NCBI GenBank assembly: GCA_050301795.1
Contig: JBNKZU010000034.1
Span: 29,389 to 93,388 of the forward strand
Reading direction: 5' to 3'
From: JBNKZU01 sp050301795
GTDB lineage: Bacteria > Pseudomonadota > Gammaproteobacteria > Thiohalomonadales > Thiohalomonadaceae
Length of the DNA: 64,000 nt
Below the pieces are notes generated by a model. It did not search any database. It had not been told where the DNA came from and was given only the letters and a program-made list of their open reading frames with translations. Both the position numbers and the translations under genes were made by a program. Positions within the stretch are counted from its first letter, which is position 1. Each line of letters opens with the position of its first letter. Positions 54,234 through 61,704 of the stretch are shown piece by piece.

Positions 54234-54366
54234 GTATAACGCAGCGAAACGCTAACAAACTGCTGCACGCAGACGCCCAAATCTACGCGCTTTTTGTGGG
54301 TTTCGCTGCGCTCACTATACCACAAAAAACTCTCCGGCTTGGGCGCTGGTGAGCCGGGCGTTATGT
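54234..54366 (+). repeat. attC-like site 2 (133 bp, VCR size)
   Basis: R'' core GTATAAC at 54234 and R' core GTTATGT at 54360. Internal inverted repeats are obvious: GCAGCGAAAC near 54242 with GTTTCGCTGC near 54300, and ACGCCCAA with TTGGGCGC. The length matches long Vibrio-repeat-type attC sites. The next gene starts 24 bp past it. Confidence 0.75.
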
Positions 54367-54390
54367 GTAAAACGTATTCAGGGGGATAAA

Positions 54391-54807
54391 ATGGCAATAT
54401 TTGGAATTGGTGCATACTACGATGAGGATGTAAGTGATGACTTCATCCAAAATTCAATAGCAGGGCCTGGCTGGGATAAAGAAAAAGCACCAGAACTATT
54501 TCAATATATGGCTTCGTTGAAAGTTGGCGATATTGTTTATATCAAATCATGTCCAGCAAGCAGTAAAGATATTCATGTAAAAGGCATTGGCTTCGTTTCC
54601 GATCACGTTCTATTAACTGAACAAAGTGACACCAATGGCCTTGTTAGCGCAGGAAGGCGTATAAAATGGATAAATGCTGAAAAATTTACTATCCCTAAGC
54701 CACAAGAAAAAAATAACGTACGCTCAAACACACTATACGAAGAGTTTCATCCTGAAGTTCAAAAAGTAATAATGGAAAAAGTAATCAGTGCAATTAAAAA
54801 CACATAA
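54391..54807 (+). CDS. Hypothetical cassette protein, 138 aa
   Basis: No family recognised. The start ATG 54391 has AGGGGGAT 3-10 nt upstream; the frame is open upstream only through the attC site. MAIFGIGAYYDEDVSDDFI is followed by LKVGDIVYIKSCPASSKDIHVKGIGFVSD (split here), a strand-rich block that resembles small PUA-like or EVE-like folds, which bind modified bases; that is a guess. The stop codon TAA is inside the next attC core (ACATAAC), exactly as in integron cassettes. Confidence 0.7.
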   Translation: MAIFGIGAYYDEDVSDDFIQNSIAGPGWDKEKAPELFQYMASLKVGDIVYIKSCPASSKDIHVKGIGFVSDHVLLTEQSDTNGLVSAGRRIKWINAEKFTIPKPQEKNNVRSNTLYEEFHPEVQKVIMEKVISAIKNT

Positions 54808-54842
54808 CAATGCGCTCGTGTGTGACGGCTTGAGCGTTAGGG
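54802..54842 (+). repeat. attC-like site 3 (41 bp, short)
   Basis: R'' core ACATAAC and R' core GTTAGGG bracket AATGCGCTCGTGTGTGACGG with a reduced inner stem (GCGCTC...GAGCG). It is shorter than functional attC sites and may be internally deleted. Confidence 0.6.
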
Positions 54843-54853
54843 TTTAATAAGCT

Positions 54854-55228
54854 ATGTACAAACTACTACTATTAATCGCAATAATTTTCTCTTCGAATAC
54901 ATATGCGAAGTCCTATTTGTGTACCGGTGAGGCTGCTGCAGGTATTACTTATTCAGATAGTGGGCGAGTTAAGTCATTCACTGCTGATGTGTCTAAAATG
55001 CAATGGATGGTAACAAATACATCGGGAAACTGGGTTGTTAAAGAAGTTGGGTTAAATGCTCCTCTGCCTCTTCAATGTCAATCAGAATACTATTGTGAAA
55101 TAGAAAACGGAGATTTTTTTTGGCGAGATAAAAACGGCTACTTTGAGTATTACAGACGTCAGCCTAATTTCGAAAAACCGAATCTAGTTGAAGTGGGCAT
55201 AATAGGTGGTAGATGTATAGACATTTGA
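54854..55228 (+). CDS. Secreted hypothetical cassette protein
   Basis: 124 aa with a clear signal peptide (residues 1-18, MYKLLLLIAIIFSSNTYA, cut after AYA-like). The mature part has four Cys (Cys near 23, 74, 80 and 121) that could form two disulfide bonds, and aromatic strand-rich segments (QWMVTNTSGNWVVKEVG). No family recognised. It begins 11 bp after attC site 3 without an obvious strong ribosome site. Confidence 0.65.
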   Translation: MYKLLLLIAIIFSSNTYAKSYLCTGEAAAGITYSDSGRVKSFTADVSKMQWMVTNTSGNWVVKEVGLNAPLPLQCQSEYYCEIENGDFFWRDKNGYFEYYRRQPNFEKPNLVEVGIIGGRCIDI

Positions 55229-55244
55229 AAAATGTATCAATGCA

Positions 55245-55263
55245 CCCTAACCTGGCGTTATGC
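55245..55263 (+). repeat. Remnant attC-like site (19 bp)
   Basis: The two cores CCCTAAC and GTTATGC remain, separated by only 5 bases (CTGGC). The central stem has been lost. It separates two cassette genes and is probably inactive. Confidence 0.45.
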
Positions 55264-55320
55264 ACTAAAAAGCCTATCTCATTCTAAAACCTTGCCTAAG
55301 GAGGAGAATTATGCAGAACG

Positions 55321-55611
55321 TTGCCTCTAAAAAAATTTAGATTTCTCGGTTTTATACTAGCTTTTCCTTTCCTTATAGCAACGGTAGCTTGTAGCACCAC
55401 AAGTAGTAATGCTAAAGCTTATCAAGAATCATCATATTCTCAAGCGGTACCTTCGAAAAATGACGACACAGATGAAATAGACAATAAAAACAACAACGCC
55501 AATTCTGTAGTTACTGCTGCCAATGTAGCCATAATTGGAGTAGCGTTGGCAACAGAACCAGCATTACTTTTAATACCAATAATAATGTATTTTATATTCA
55601 GTGAAAAATAA
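55321..55611 (+). CDS. Small cassette lipoprotein, start disrupted by an A-tract frameshift
   Basis: 96 codons from a TTG at 55321. The product has a lipoprotein signal ending ATVACS, a Ser/Asn-rich middle and a hydrophobic C-terminal segment (VAIIGVALATEPALLLIPII). The strong ribosome site AAGGAGGAG and an ATG at 55311 are out of frame: that ATG gives nine codons and stops. Removing one A from the run of seven A (55329-55335) would join this ATG in frame with the lipoprotein, giving MQNVASKKFRFLGF. So this is either a recent frameshift or a switchable gene. Family unknown. Confidence 0.55.
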   Translation: MPLKKFRFLGFILAFPFLIATVACSTTSSNAKAYQESSYSQAVPSKNDDTDEIDNKNNNANSVVTAANVAIIGVALATEPALLLIPIIMYFIFSEK

Positions 55612-55657
55612 GAAAATGAAATAGTGTCAGCACTTAGAAAGTGAATATAAATAAAAC

Positions 55658-55684
55658 GCATAACAAGCGTGTTCGAGAGGGACA
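55658..55684 (+). repeat. Left half of an attC-like site
   Basis: GCATAAC followed by AAGCGTGTTCGAGAGGGAC, similar to the left end of Vibrio-type attC repeats. The right half and the R' core are missing; the next gene starts at 55687 and borrows GAGAGG as its ribosome site. A very similar left half recurs at 56874. Confidence 0.5.
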
Positions 55685-55686
55685 TA

Positions 55687-56139
55687 ATGATGAATTTACG
55701 AGTGCTTTTTCTATCAATTGGCTTAACATTATTGATTTCATGTAATAAGAGTAGTGGCATTGAACAAAGTGTAAAGATTCATGATCCTGATACTAATACC
55801 CGATTCATTCGAATTCTTGATGATAAAAATGTAAATTATCGAATCGCTTCTGATGGTCAGATCTTTTATCCCATTGAACAAAGCGACAAAGTAAAAGCTG
55901 CACATAAAGCAATTTTTGGTTCTATAGATAGTTCAAAAAAAGGTGCATCTGTTCAAACACAAGATGCTAATGAAATCTCATCCAGGCTCACAGATCTAGG
56001 TATTAATTTTGAAGTTTTTCATGGGGACGATAAAGTAACTTTTACTTGGAGTTCCAGTGTAAATGCTGAAGCAATGCACGTTGTTAGCGAAGTAATAAGT
56101 AAACGAGAAGGCTCAAGAAAATGGCAGGACACCTTCTAA
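55687..56139 (+). CDS. Cassette lipoprotein, 150 aa
   Basis: The start is ATG 55687 (or 55690), with GAGAGG 6 nt upstream. A signal peptide ends in the lipobox LLISC (Cys near residue 19). The mature part has a repeated theme, FIRILDDKNVNYRIASDGQIFYP and ISSRLTDLGINFEVFHGDDKVTFTW (each split here), suggesting two copies of a small alpha/beta unit. No family recognised. The stop codon lies in the next attC core. Confidence 0.65.
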   Translation: MMNLRVLFLSIGLTLLISCNKSSGIEQSVKIHDPDTNTRFIRILDDKNVNYRIASDGQIFYPIEQSDKVKAAHKAIFGSIDSSKKGASVQTQDANEISSRLTDLGINFEVFHGDDKVTFTWSSSVNAEAMHVVSEVISKREGSRKWQDTF

Positions 56140-56209
56140 CAATCAAAATTCACATGGATGCAATGCTCGTAGTTCGCTCGTATTGCTCCAGTGATCTTGG
56201 ACGTTAGAT
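56134..56209 (+). repeat. attC-like site 5 (76 bp)
   Basis: R'' TTCTAAC and R' GTTAGAT (full GTTRRRY consensus) bracket an imperfect inner stem in which GGATGCAATGCTCG faces CTCGTATTGCTCC. It is the best-preserved mid-size site in the array. Confidence 0.75.
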
Positions 56210-56250
56210 TTTTGTCAGATACTTTAGTTTCTTTTTTGCAGGGTTAGATA

Positions 56251-56871
56251 ATGAACGAGATATTTAGAGAATACGAAGACTCTGACTACGAGGAGTGTGA
56301 GGAACTTGTCAATAAAGCCTGGGGATTTGATAAAATATTTTCATCAATTGAATTATCAAAATTTGCAAAACTTATTTACACAAAAGGATCTTGTGTTAGC
56401 AGTAACTACAAAATAGTGGTTGAAGATAACGGTGTAATTGTTGGCTTTTTATTTGGCTTGAATGAAAAATCTCGTAACCCCGGAAGGAATATTCTCTTTG
56501 GTCTAGGTGTGCTGTGGAAATTGATGCGACTAAAAGACGATAAGTCCGAGAAAAAGAAGTTGATAGATGCAATTAGTAGCCATCAAAAGAATCGGCTTGA
56601 AGTTGTTGATAAAGGAAGAAGTGAAATAGTTCTTTTTGTGGTGAGTAAGGAATATCAGGGAAAAGGGGTTGGCAAAAAGCTGTGGTCAGGCTTTAAAAGG
56701 TCATGTATCGATTCTGGGGTAAATTCAGTGATCGTAGAAACGAATAAGCTAGGGGCGAGTAGTTTTTACGAGCGAATTGGTTTTGTCCACATGGCTAACT
56801 TCAATTCACCTTTACATGAGTTAGCAACTAAAGGTGGTCAGGCGTGTATGTATGAGTACAACTGCAAATAA
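56251..56871 (+). CDS. GNAT-family N-acetyltransferase (cassette)
   Basis: 206 aa. The acetyl-CoA-binding motif A is LFVVSKEYQGKGVGKKLW (near 128-146), with motif B NKLGASSFYERIGFV near residue 172. The N-terminal half is more divergent and includes an insertion (NEKSRNPGRNILFGLGVLWKL, split here). GNAT enzymes acetylate amino groups of small molecules, antibiotics or proteins, and are among the commonest integron-cassette products. The substrate is unknown. The gene overlaps nothing and ends 2 bp before the next attC core. Confidence 0.88.
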   Translation: MNEIFREYEDSDYEECEELVNKAWGFDKIFSSIELSKFAKLIYTKGSCVSSNYKIVVEDNGVIVGFLFGLNEKSRNPGRNILFGLGVLWKLMRLKDDKSEKKKLIDAISSHQKNRLEVVDKGRSEIVLFVVSKEYQGKGVGKKLWSGFKRSCIDSGVNSVIVETNKLGASSFYERIGFVHMANFNSPLHELATKGGQACMYEYNCK

Positions 56872-56873
56872 AA

Positions 56874-56924
56874 ATCTAACAAGCGTGTTTGAGAAGGAGA
56901 TGCCTCTCGACGCGAACGTTAGCG
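56874..56924 (+). repeat. attC-like site 6 (51 bp)
   Basis: R'' ATCTAAC (consensus) at 56874 and GTTAGCG at 56918, with a short inner pairing between GCGTG and GACGCG-type sequence. The left half repeats that of 55658. Confidence 0.6.
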
Positions 56925-56929
56925 CGAAA

Positions 56930-57295
56930 ATGTTGAGAGAAGCCAAACATGTGACTCAGTACAAAGGAGAGCCAATGCGTCGCTGGTTCATGAGTCCATA
57001 CTTCGACTTAATCGTATGGTTTAGTGAAAACGAAGAAATTATCGGTTTTGAACTCTGTTATGGTAAACCCGATAGTGAAAGGGCGTTTTGCTGGTCTGAA
57101 GGAGTTGGCTATAAACATCATAAAGTCGATGATGGTGAATCAGAGCCAATGGAATATAAAATGACTCCCATCTATGTTCCTGACGGAGCATTTGATAAAG
57201 AGTCGGTGCTAGAAAGGTTCAAGCAAGAAGCGTGTAACGTCGAACAATCCATAAGGGAGTATGTGGTTGAAAGAATTTCAGAATTTAGTTTGTAG
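56930..57295 (+). CDS. Hypothetical cassette protein, 121 aa
   Basis: The start ATG 56930 follows the attC site; the frame is open further upstream through the site and the end of the GNAT gene, but that part is unlikely to be translated. MLREAKHVTQYKGEP, then RRWFMSPYFDLIVWFSENEEI, GFELCYGK and YKMTPIYVPDGAFDKE resemble a widespread small family of unknown function, which I recall as similar sequences in unlinked proteobacterial genomes. The fold is probably alpha/beta. No catalytic motif is evident. Confidence 0.65.
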   Translation: MLREAKHVTQYKGEPMRRWFMSPYFDLIVWFSENEEIIGFELCYGKPDSERAFCWSEGVGYKHHKVDDGESEPMEYKMTPIYVPDGAFDKESVLERFKQEACNVEQSIREYVVERISEFSL

Positions 57296-57301
57296 AAATT
57301 G

Positions 57302-57361
57302 CGCTATCAATACGCTCGTGTGGGACGATACGGCTCGCGCCCCGCAGCTTAGCCGTTGGGC
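57302..57361 (+). repeat. attC-like site 7 (about 60 bp, degenerate left core)
   Basis: R' core GTTGGGC at 57355 fits the consensus exactly. The inner part (GCTCGTGTGGGACGATACGG to GCGCCCCGC) is typical attC sequence. The left core reads GCTATCA instead of RYYYAAC, so it may be damaged. Confidence 0.6.
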
Positions 57362-57381
57362 GGCAATGCATGGAGGAAAAC

Positions 57382-57636
57382 ATGAAAACTGATTTCTCTG
57401 GATTAAAACGTGCAAAGCATCCGGTGCCGGAATTTGTCGCGAAAGCACTGAATGAGCGTGGTCTGATGGAAGCGTACAAGGATCGTCCGGCATATCAGCA
57501 GAACGACTACATCGGCTGGATAAACAAAGCGAAGAGACAAGAGACTAAAGAAAAGAGGCTTTCCCAAATGTTGGCTGAGCTTGCTGCCGGTGGTATCTAC
57601 ATGAACATGAGGCATACAGCGTCAGCGAAGAAATAA
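57382..57636 (+). CDS. YdeI/OmpD-associated-like small protein (cassette)
   Basis: 84 aa from the ATG at 57382 (GGAGG lies 6 nt upstream; an ATG 12 bp earlier is also in frame). FVAKALNERGLMEAYKDRPAYQQNDYIGWINKAKRQETKEKR (split here) matches the C-terminal YdeI/OmpD-associated motif: a short helix, then Y-x-x-W-I-x-x-A-K-x-x-E-T-x-x-x-R. Such proteins are linked to bacteriocin tolerance, but the mechanism is unclear. It is the shortest cassette gene. Confidence 0.75.
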   Translation: MKTDFSGLKRAKHPVPEFVAKALNERGLMEAYKDRPAYQQNDYIGWINKAKRQETKEKRLSQMLAELAAGGIYMNMRHTASAKK

Positions 57637-57664
57637 TTGCTATGTTTTATACTCGGGTCGTGCC

Positions 57665-57695
57665 GCCCAACAAGGCGCTCGTGTCCACATTAGAG
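57665..57695 (+). repeat. Truncated attC-like site (31 bp)
   Basis: R'' core GCCCAAC (consensus) and AAGGCGCTCGTGTCC are present, but the right core is only a degenerate ATTAGAG. Internally deleted. Confidence 0.5.
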
Positions 57696-57704
57696 TGAAA
57701 AAGC

Positions 57705-58064
57705 ATGAATTATTTTGGAACATTTGGTGAAACAGATAAGGAAGCACTTCAGCTACTCATGCCTGTTATAGATCGAGCCCTGCATGCACACAGGGTCGGA
57801 AACTACCAAGAATTTGTATCTGTAATAACTAGTGATTTAGCCAGGAAGATTACTGAGGAAGGTTTCATGAAAGCACATCATGAAATAGCACCACAGCTTG
57901 GTACTCTGCAATCGAAGTGCTTTTTGGCTTCTCTTCAGAGAGGCAAGAACCCAATGTTTCTCTTTTCTGCGAAATATTCTGGCACGGAAGACGATGTCTT
58001 AATTAATGTCACATTCAAGAGTGGAACAGAGCCACCTTTAATCGATTGGCTATGGATCGAATAA
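57705..58064 (+). CDS. Hypothetical cassette protein, 119 aa
   Basis: No family recognised. ALHAHRVGNYQEFVSVITSDLARKITEEGF (split here) and the terminal DVLINVTFKSGTEPPLIDWLWIE suggest an NTF2-like alpha+beta fold, as in other small cassette proteins, but this is a guess. No catalytic residues are apparent. Its stop codon TAA lies just before ACATAAC, the left core of a last, half attC site (58066-58072), which ends the cassette array. Confidence 0.65.
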   Translation: MNYFGTFGETDKEALQLLMPVIDRALHAHRVGNYQEFVSVITSDLARKITEEGFMKAHHEIAPQLGTLQSKCFLASLQRGKNPMFLFSAKYSGTEDDVLINVTFKSGTEPPLIDWLWIE

Positions 58065-58065
58065 C

Positions 58066-58092
58066 ACATAACAGGCGATAAATATCCCAATA
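58066..58092 (+). repeat. Left half of the last attC-like site
   Basis: ACATAAC followed by AGGCGATAAA; no matching right core is found. The array is not seen beyond here. Confidence 0.4.
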
Positions 58093-58226
58093 AGCTATGT
58101 GGCCTGACATGGTTGTAATGTTGTCGCCACTGTTCAATTTCATACCTGTGAGCTTATTCCTAAAGCTGATTCGGCCATAGTTAGAAAATTCCGGGATTAT
58201 CTATTCAAAAATCAATCACCTTAATA

Positions 58227-58261
58227 AGGGGTCGGATTCGCCTACGGCGAGTCTGACCCCT
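58227..58261. repeat. REP-like hairpin, right copy
   Basis: 16-base arms (left AGGGGTCGGATTCGCC) pair around a TAC loop with two G-U type exceptions. It is the counterpart of 52125-52159, in the same orientation, and marks the right border of the island. The rest of 58073-58425 shows no gene: only two TTGACA boxes (58296, 58327) without convincing -10 partners upstream of the DUF4405 gene. Confidence 0.8.
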
Positions 58262-58425
58262 GAAATCTTTAACAGAGTGTATGGACGGTTTTCACTTGAC
58301 ACATTTTGTTACAAAAAACTCTCTTTTTGACATCGTAGTGATACACAAATCTCTTTTAATAGTCCTGAAGCTTTTGTTTATTACGAACACATTATTAAAC
58401 CACTTTACTGATTAAGGGCACTACG

Positions 58426-58917
58426 ATGAAAATCAAAAGAGAATGGGCAACTCCAATTACTGCAGGGGCATTTTTACTTTCAGCGATTACAGGAATATTG
58501 ATGTTTTTCCATCTTGATTCCGGGATCAATAAAGCTGCTCACGAGTGGTTAAGCTGGGTTATGGTGATAGGTGCTGTGCTTCATGTGACATTCCATTTCA
58601 ATGGATTTAAACGCTATTTTTCATCCCTGAAAGGACAGGTGATTATGGGCGGGTTTGCTCTGTTACTCACGTTAAGCTTTCTTCCGGTTGGCGGTGTTAG
58701 TGGTGAGCCACCATTTGTATCACCAATAAAATCATTGTCCTCAACACCTTTAACAACATTGGCTATCGTCGCTGAGGTGACACCTGAACAGATGATTGAG
58801 CGTTTATCGAGTGTTGGCATTACTGTTCAATCGAATGATCAATCTGTTCAGGATCTGATTGGCGGAGACCTCCGTAAACAGATGCATCTGTTAAATGATT
58901 TACTCGCACAAAAATAG
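58426..58917 (+). CDS. DUF4405 membrane protein
   Basis: 163 aa. Three hydrophobic segments fill the first half (residues 12-85); ITGILMFFHLDSG, HEWLSWVMVIGAVLHVTFHFNGF (split here) match the DUF4405 pattern, with His residues that could bind haem as in related cytochrome b-like membrane proteins. The soluble C-terminal tail of about 70 residues has the TPEQMIERLSSVGITV motif seen in associated metal/redox proteins. Function unknown. The gene stands alone. Confidence 0.85.
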   Translation: MKIKREWATPITAGAFLLSAITGILMFFHLDSGINKAAHEWLSWVMVIGAVLHVTFHFNGFKRYFSSLKGQVIMGGFALLLTLSFLPVGGVSGEPPFVSPIKSLSSTPLTTLAIVAEVTPEQMIERLSSVGITVQSNDQSVQDLIGGDLRKQMHLLNDLLAQK

Positions 58918-59082
58918 TGAGATGTGACTCTGATATGGTAAAAAAAACAGACTGGACTCTCAGCGTCTGGTCTGTTTACCCTCAGATTTGAGCTATTGAA
59001 TCTATTTGCTTGCAGATGACCGCGCTTGCTCATTTCCAAAAAGATAAACATTTAGGCGTAACTGCGACATAATAGCGCAGAT

Positions 59083-59520
59083 ATGATTAACCGATTACAG
59101 ACAGTCTTAAACTCAGAAATACCCCTGACCAATGACATTGGTATCCAGGTCGTTGAAAGCGGTGAGAATTACTTAACCCTGAGTGCTCCTCTTGAGAATA
59201 ATCTTAACCATAAATGCACCGCATTTGGGGGTAGCCTCTATTCTGTTGCGGTACTATCCGGCTGGGGATTGCTCTATTTACTGATGGAAAAACATCACTT
59301 AAAGGGACATATTGTTATTCAAGAGAGCCATACAAAGTTTATTAAACCAGTCACCTCTCAGATCACTGCCACAGCTACTTTCGATAGCGCCGAACAATAC
59401 GAACGCTTAATAAAGATTTTCAACCGCAAAGGCATTGCCAGAATCACGCTAGAATCAAAAATCATTTGCGATAGCGAGGTCTGCGTTATCTTTAAGGGCA
59501 GCTATGTGCTTCATTCCTAA
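59083..59520 (+). CDS. YiiD C-terminal-type thioesterase
   Basis: 145 aa. The hotdog-fold block LENNLNHKCTAFGGSLYSVAVLSGWGLLY (split here; residues 39-67) and the strand KGHIVIQESHTKFIKPVTSQITA belong to the putative thioesterase family that forms the C-terminal domain of E. coli YiiD. The N-terminal acetyltransferase domain of YiiD is absent. It probably hydrolyses a CoA thioester. The neighbours give no pathway clue. Confidence 0.83.
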   Translation: MINRLQTVLNSEIPLTNDIGIQVVESGENYLTLSAPLENNLNHKCTAFGGSLYSVAVLSGWGLLYLLMEKHHLKGHIVIQESHTKFIKPVTSQITATATFDSAEQYERLIKIFNRKGIARITLESKIICDSEVCVIFKGSYVLHS

Positions 59521-59636
59521 TGACAACATTTCATTGATTGCGCCTCAACTATACAATGATTAAATCCAGCAATTTTGGAAAAGTAATCAGCACCACATTT
59601 CACTTACTATTCTGGTGAACCATTTGTATAGAGCTA

Positions 59637-60488
59637 ATGATGAGTAAGAAAACCCACCATGAAAGAATGAACCGTGTTATTGAGTTTATTGAACATAACC
59701 TCGATTCGGAGATTGATTGTAATCAATTGGCAGCGATCGCTTGTTACTCAAGGTTTCATTTTCATCGCCTGTTTTATTCATTCTCTGGTGAGGGTGTTTA
59801 TGCCTTTCGTAAACGACTCTTGTTAGAGCGCTCCATTAAGCATTTATTGTACTCAGATGAATCGATCACTGAGATTGCCTATAAATGCAGATATGAGAAT
59901 CAAGCATCCTTTAATAAGGCGTTTAAAAAGCAGTTTTCATACTCACCAAGTCAAGTTCGAAAACAGATGGTTTCTGTTGATACAAACAGAGTCAAATTAA
60001 TCCAGAACAGGAGTATTGATATGAAACCGGAAATAATTGAATTTAATGAAACAGAGGTAATCAGCTCAAGGGCATACGGAAACTATGACCAAGCGGCTTC
60101 TGAAGCATGGGGCAATGTTATGAAGTATGCCTACTCGAACAAACTGATGAGCAAGGATACTCGCATGTTTGGCATTTCACATGATGATCCTGATATCACC
60201 GAACCAAGCAGAATTCGATACGACGCTGGTGTTGATATTGATGTCGATATTTCAAACGAGACTCATCTCAAAAAGATGACCATTTCTGGCGGTAGATATG
60301 CAAAATTTCTGCATAAGGGGCCGTACCAGAACTTTCGTGAGACCTACGCTTTCATCTTTAATGAGTGGCTGCCTGAGTCGGGCTATCAATTAAGAGATGA
60401 CCCCTGTTTTGAGATCTACCTGAACAAAGACCCCAGAAGAACCAAACCGGAAAACCTCAAGACCGAGATCTACATCCCGATCCAATAG
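59637..60488 (+). CDS. AraC-family regulator with GyrI-like effector domain
   Basis: 283 aa (start ATG 59637 or 59640). Two helix-turn-helix motifs of the AraC type occupy residues 10-110: CNQLAAIACYSRFHFHRLFY and ITEIAYKCRYENQASFNKAFKKQF (split here). The C-terminal part (residues 125-283, MKPEIIEFNETEVISSRAYG to the end) is a GyrI-like/SOUL-type effector-binding domain, as in Rob and related multidrug-responsive regulators. Likely senses small hydrophobic compounds. The target is unknown; the convergent gene downstream is a hydrolase. Confidence 0.92.
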   Translation: MMSKKTHHERMNRVIEFIEHNLDSEIDCNQLAAIACYSRFHFHRLFYSFSGEGVYAFRKRLLLERSIKHLLYSDESITEIAYKCRYENQASFNKAFKKQFSYSPSQVRKQMVSVDTNRVKLIQNRSIDMKPEIIEFNETEVISSRAYGNYDQAASEAWGNVMKYAYSNKLMSKDTRMFGISHDDPDITEPSRIRYDAGVDIDVDISNETHLKKMTISGGRYAKFLHKGPYQNFRETYAFIFNEWLPESGYQLRDDPCFEIYLNKDPRRTKPENLKTEIYIPIQ

Positions 60489-60532
60489 GGTATTCAGCAC
60501 CTGAACAGGGATGTTAATGCTTATGGTGGTGA

Positions 60533-61393
60533 CTATGCACCGGGAAGACTCTTTTTAATAAATTCAATTATTTTTCCCGATTGTTGCTCGAAGTGTTCAA
60601 TAGAGTCATGTTTTGCCCCATCAACGGCTATCATCTCTATTTTTGGTTGACCTTCTGTATTTGACTCAATCAGGTGCATATCACCAATCGGAACAACCCG
60701 ATCATCAGTTCCATGGGCGAGCAGAACCGGACATTGAACCTCCCGTATTCGATTCATCGGTGCAATATCTTCAAAGCTATATCCAATCACCTTCTGGATA
60801 TAGCTCATGATGAGGGTACGCATAAAACGTGGGATCCACGGTCTGTCCAGATGACGGTTCATGACCAGATTTGGATGAGCAAAACCGGAGAGACCTATCA
60901 CAAGATCGATATCGTGCCGACGTGACGCGGTCAGAATCGAGGCCGCCGCGCCGATGGAGTGCCCAAGCACAATAACCTTGTGACCCGGCGTATGCTGTTT
61001 GATCCAATCGATAGCGGTTTCGAGATCCTCCGCAAAACGGGGTAGAGAGGAGAAGCTGTCACCATCACTGCGACCATGGTTACGAGCGTCATAGAGCAAT
61101 AGATCCATTCCGGCGTTATGAAAAGGCTCCGCAAGCGGCAACATCATCTCGGCATTGGCACCCCAGCCATGAACGATCACCAGCGTACTTTTACTGTGAC
61201 GCGAAGAGATATGCCATGTAAACAGCCGTTTACCATTAACACCATGAAGATAGTGCTCTGTATATGGCATTCCCCGCTGTTCAGGGGTCGATTTTTCAAC
61301 AATGCGTGGTGCACGGTAAACCCAATGTAATATCACTGGAAAGAGTAGTAACGAGCAAATGGTTACCAGAAGAAGCGTAATAAGTGGAGACAT
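60533..61393 (-). CDS. Alpha/beta hydrolase
   Basis: 286 aa. A hydrophobic N-terminal segment (residues 1-25, LITLLLVTICSLLLFPVILH) suggests a membrane anchor. The oxyanion-hole HGWGANAEM (near 73), nucleophile elbow GHSIGAAAS (near 146), Asp in GTDDRVVP (near 228) and His in GAKHDSIEHF (near 262) form the catalytic triad. It belongs to the serine aminopeptidase/esterase-like group (Hydrolase_4). Substrate unknown. It converges with the AraC regulator, 44 bp between stops. Confidence 0.9.
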   Translation of the reverse strand: MSPLITLLLVTICSLLLFPVILHWVYRAPRIVEKSTPEQRGMPYTEHYLHGVNGKRLFTWHISSRHSKSTLVIVHGWGANAEMMLPLAEPFHNAGMDLLLYDARNHGRSDGDSFSSLPRFAEDLETAIDWIKQHTPGHKVIVLGHSIGAAASILTASRRHDIDLVIGLSGFAHPNLVMNRHLDRPWIPRFMRTLIMSYIQKVIGYSFEDIAPMNRIREVQCPVLLAHGTDDRVVPIGDMHLIESNTEGQPKIEMIAVDGAKHDSIEHFEQQSGKIIEFIKKSLPGA

Positions 61394-61704
61394 GATAATG
61401 GGCTTGTTGTCTATTGCGGTTTAAAACGAGGCGAAGGGTATCATAACCAGCGATGATGCCGATTAATATTGCTGTATCTGCTGATATTCGTCACTAAAAA
61501 ACCTCTGGTTTTCATGTTAAGGCAAATCTGATTAAGTTTGATAAACCAGTCATTGCGAACGAAGTGAACGACTCTTCTTAACCTCCATCAAGCTCCACAA
61601 TGAGTTATGCTAAGCACAATGGCAGAAATAACCGGCTATTAGATACTATATTTCAGTAGCCGCTCTGCTATTCTAGGAAAACAATTCAACAAAGAGGATG
61701 AGTG
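61394..61704. other. Intergenic region, 311 bp, between divergent genes
   Basis: It lies between the hydrolase and the SPFH gene, both read outward. A short block near 61550 (CATTGCGAACGAAGTGAACG) resembles dispersed repeats of other proteobacteria, and CGGCTA/TAGCCG arms around 61640 form a weak hairpin. No gene or clear promoter pair is seen. Confidence 0.5.
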
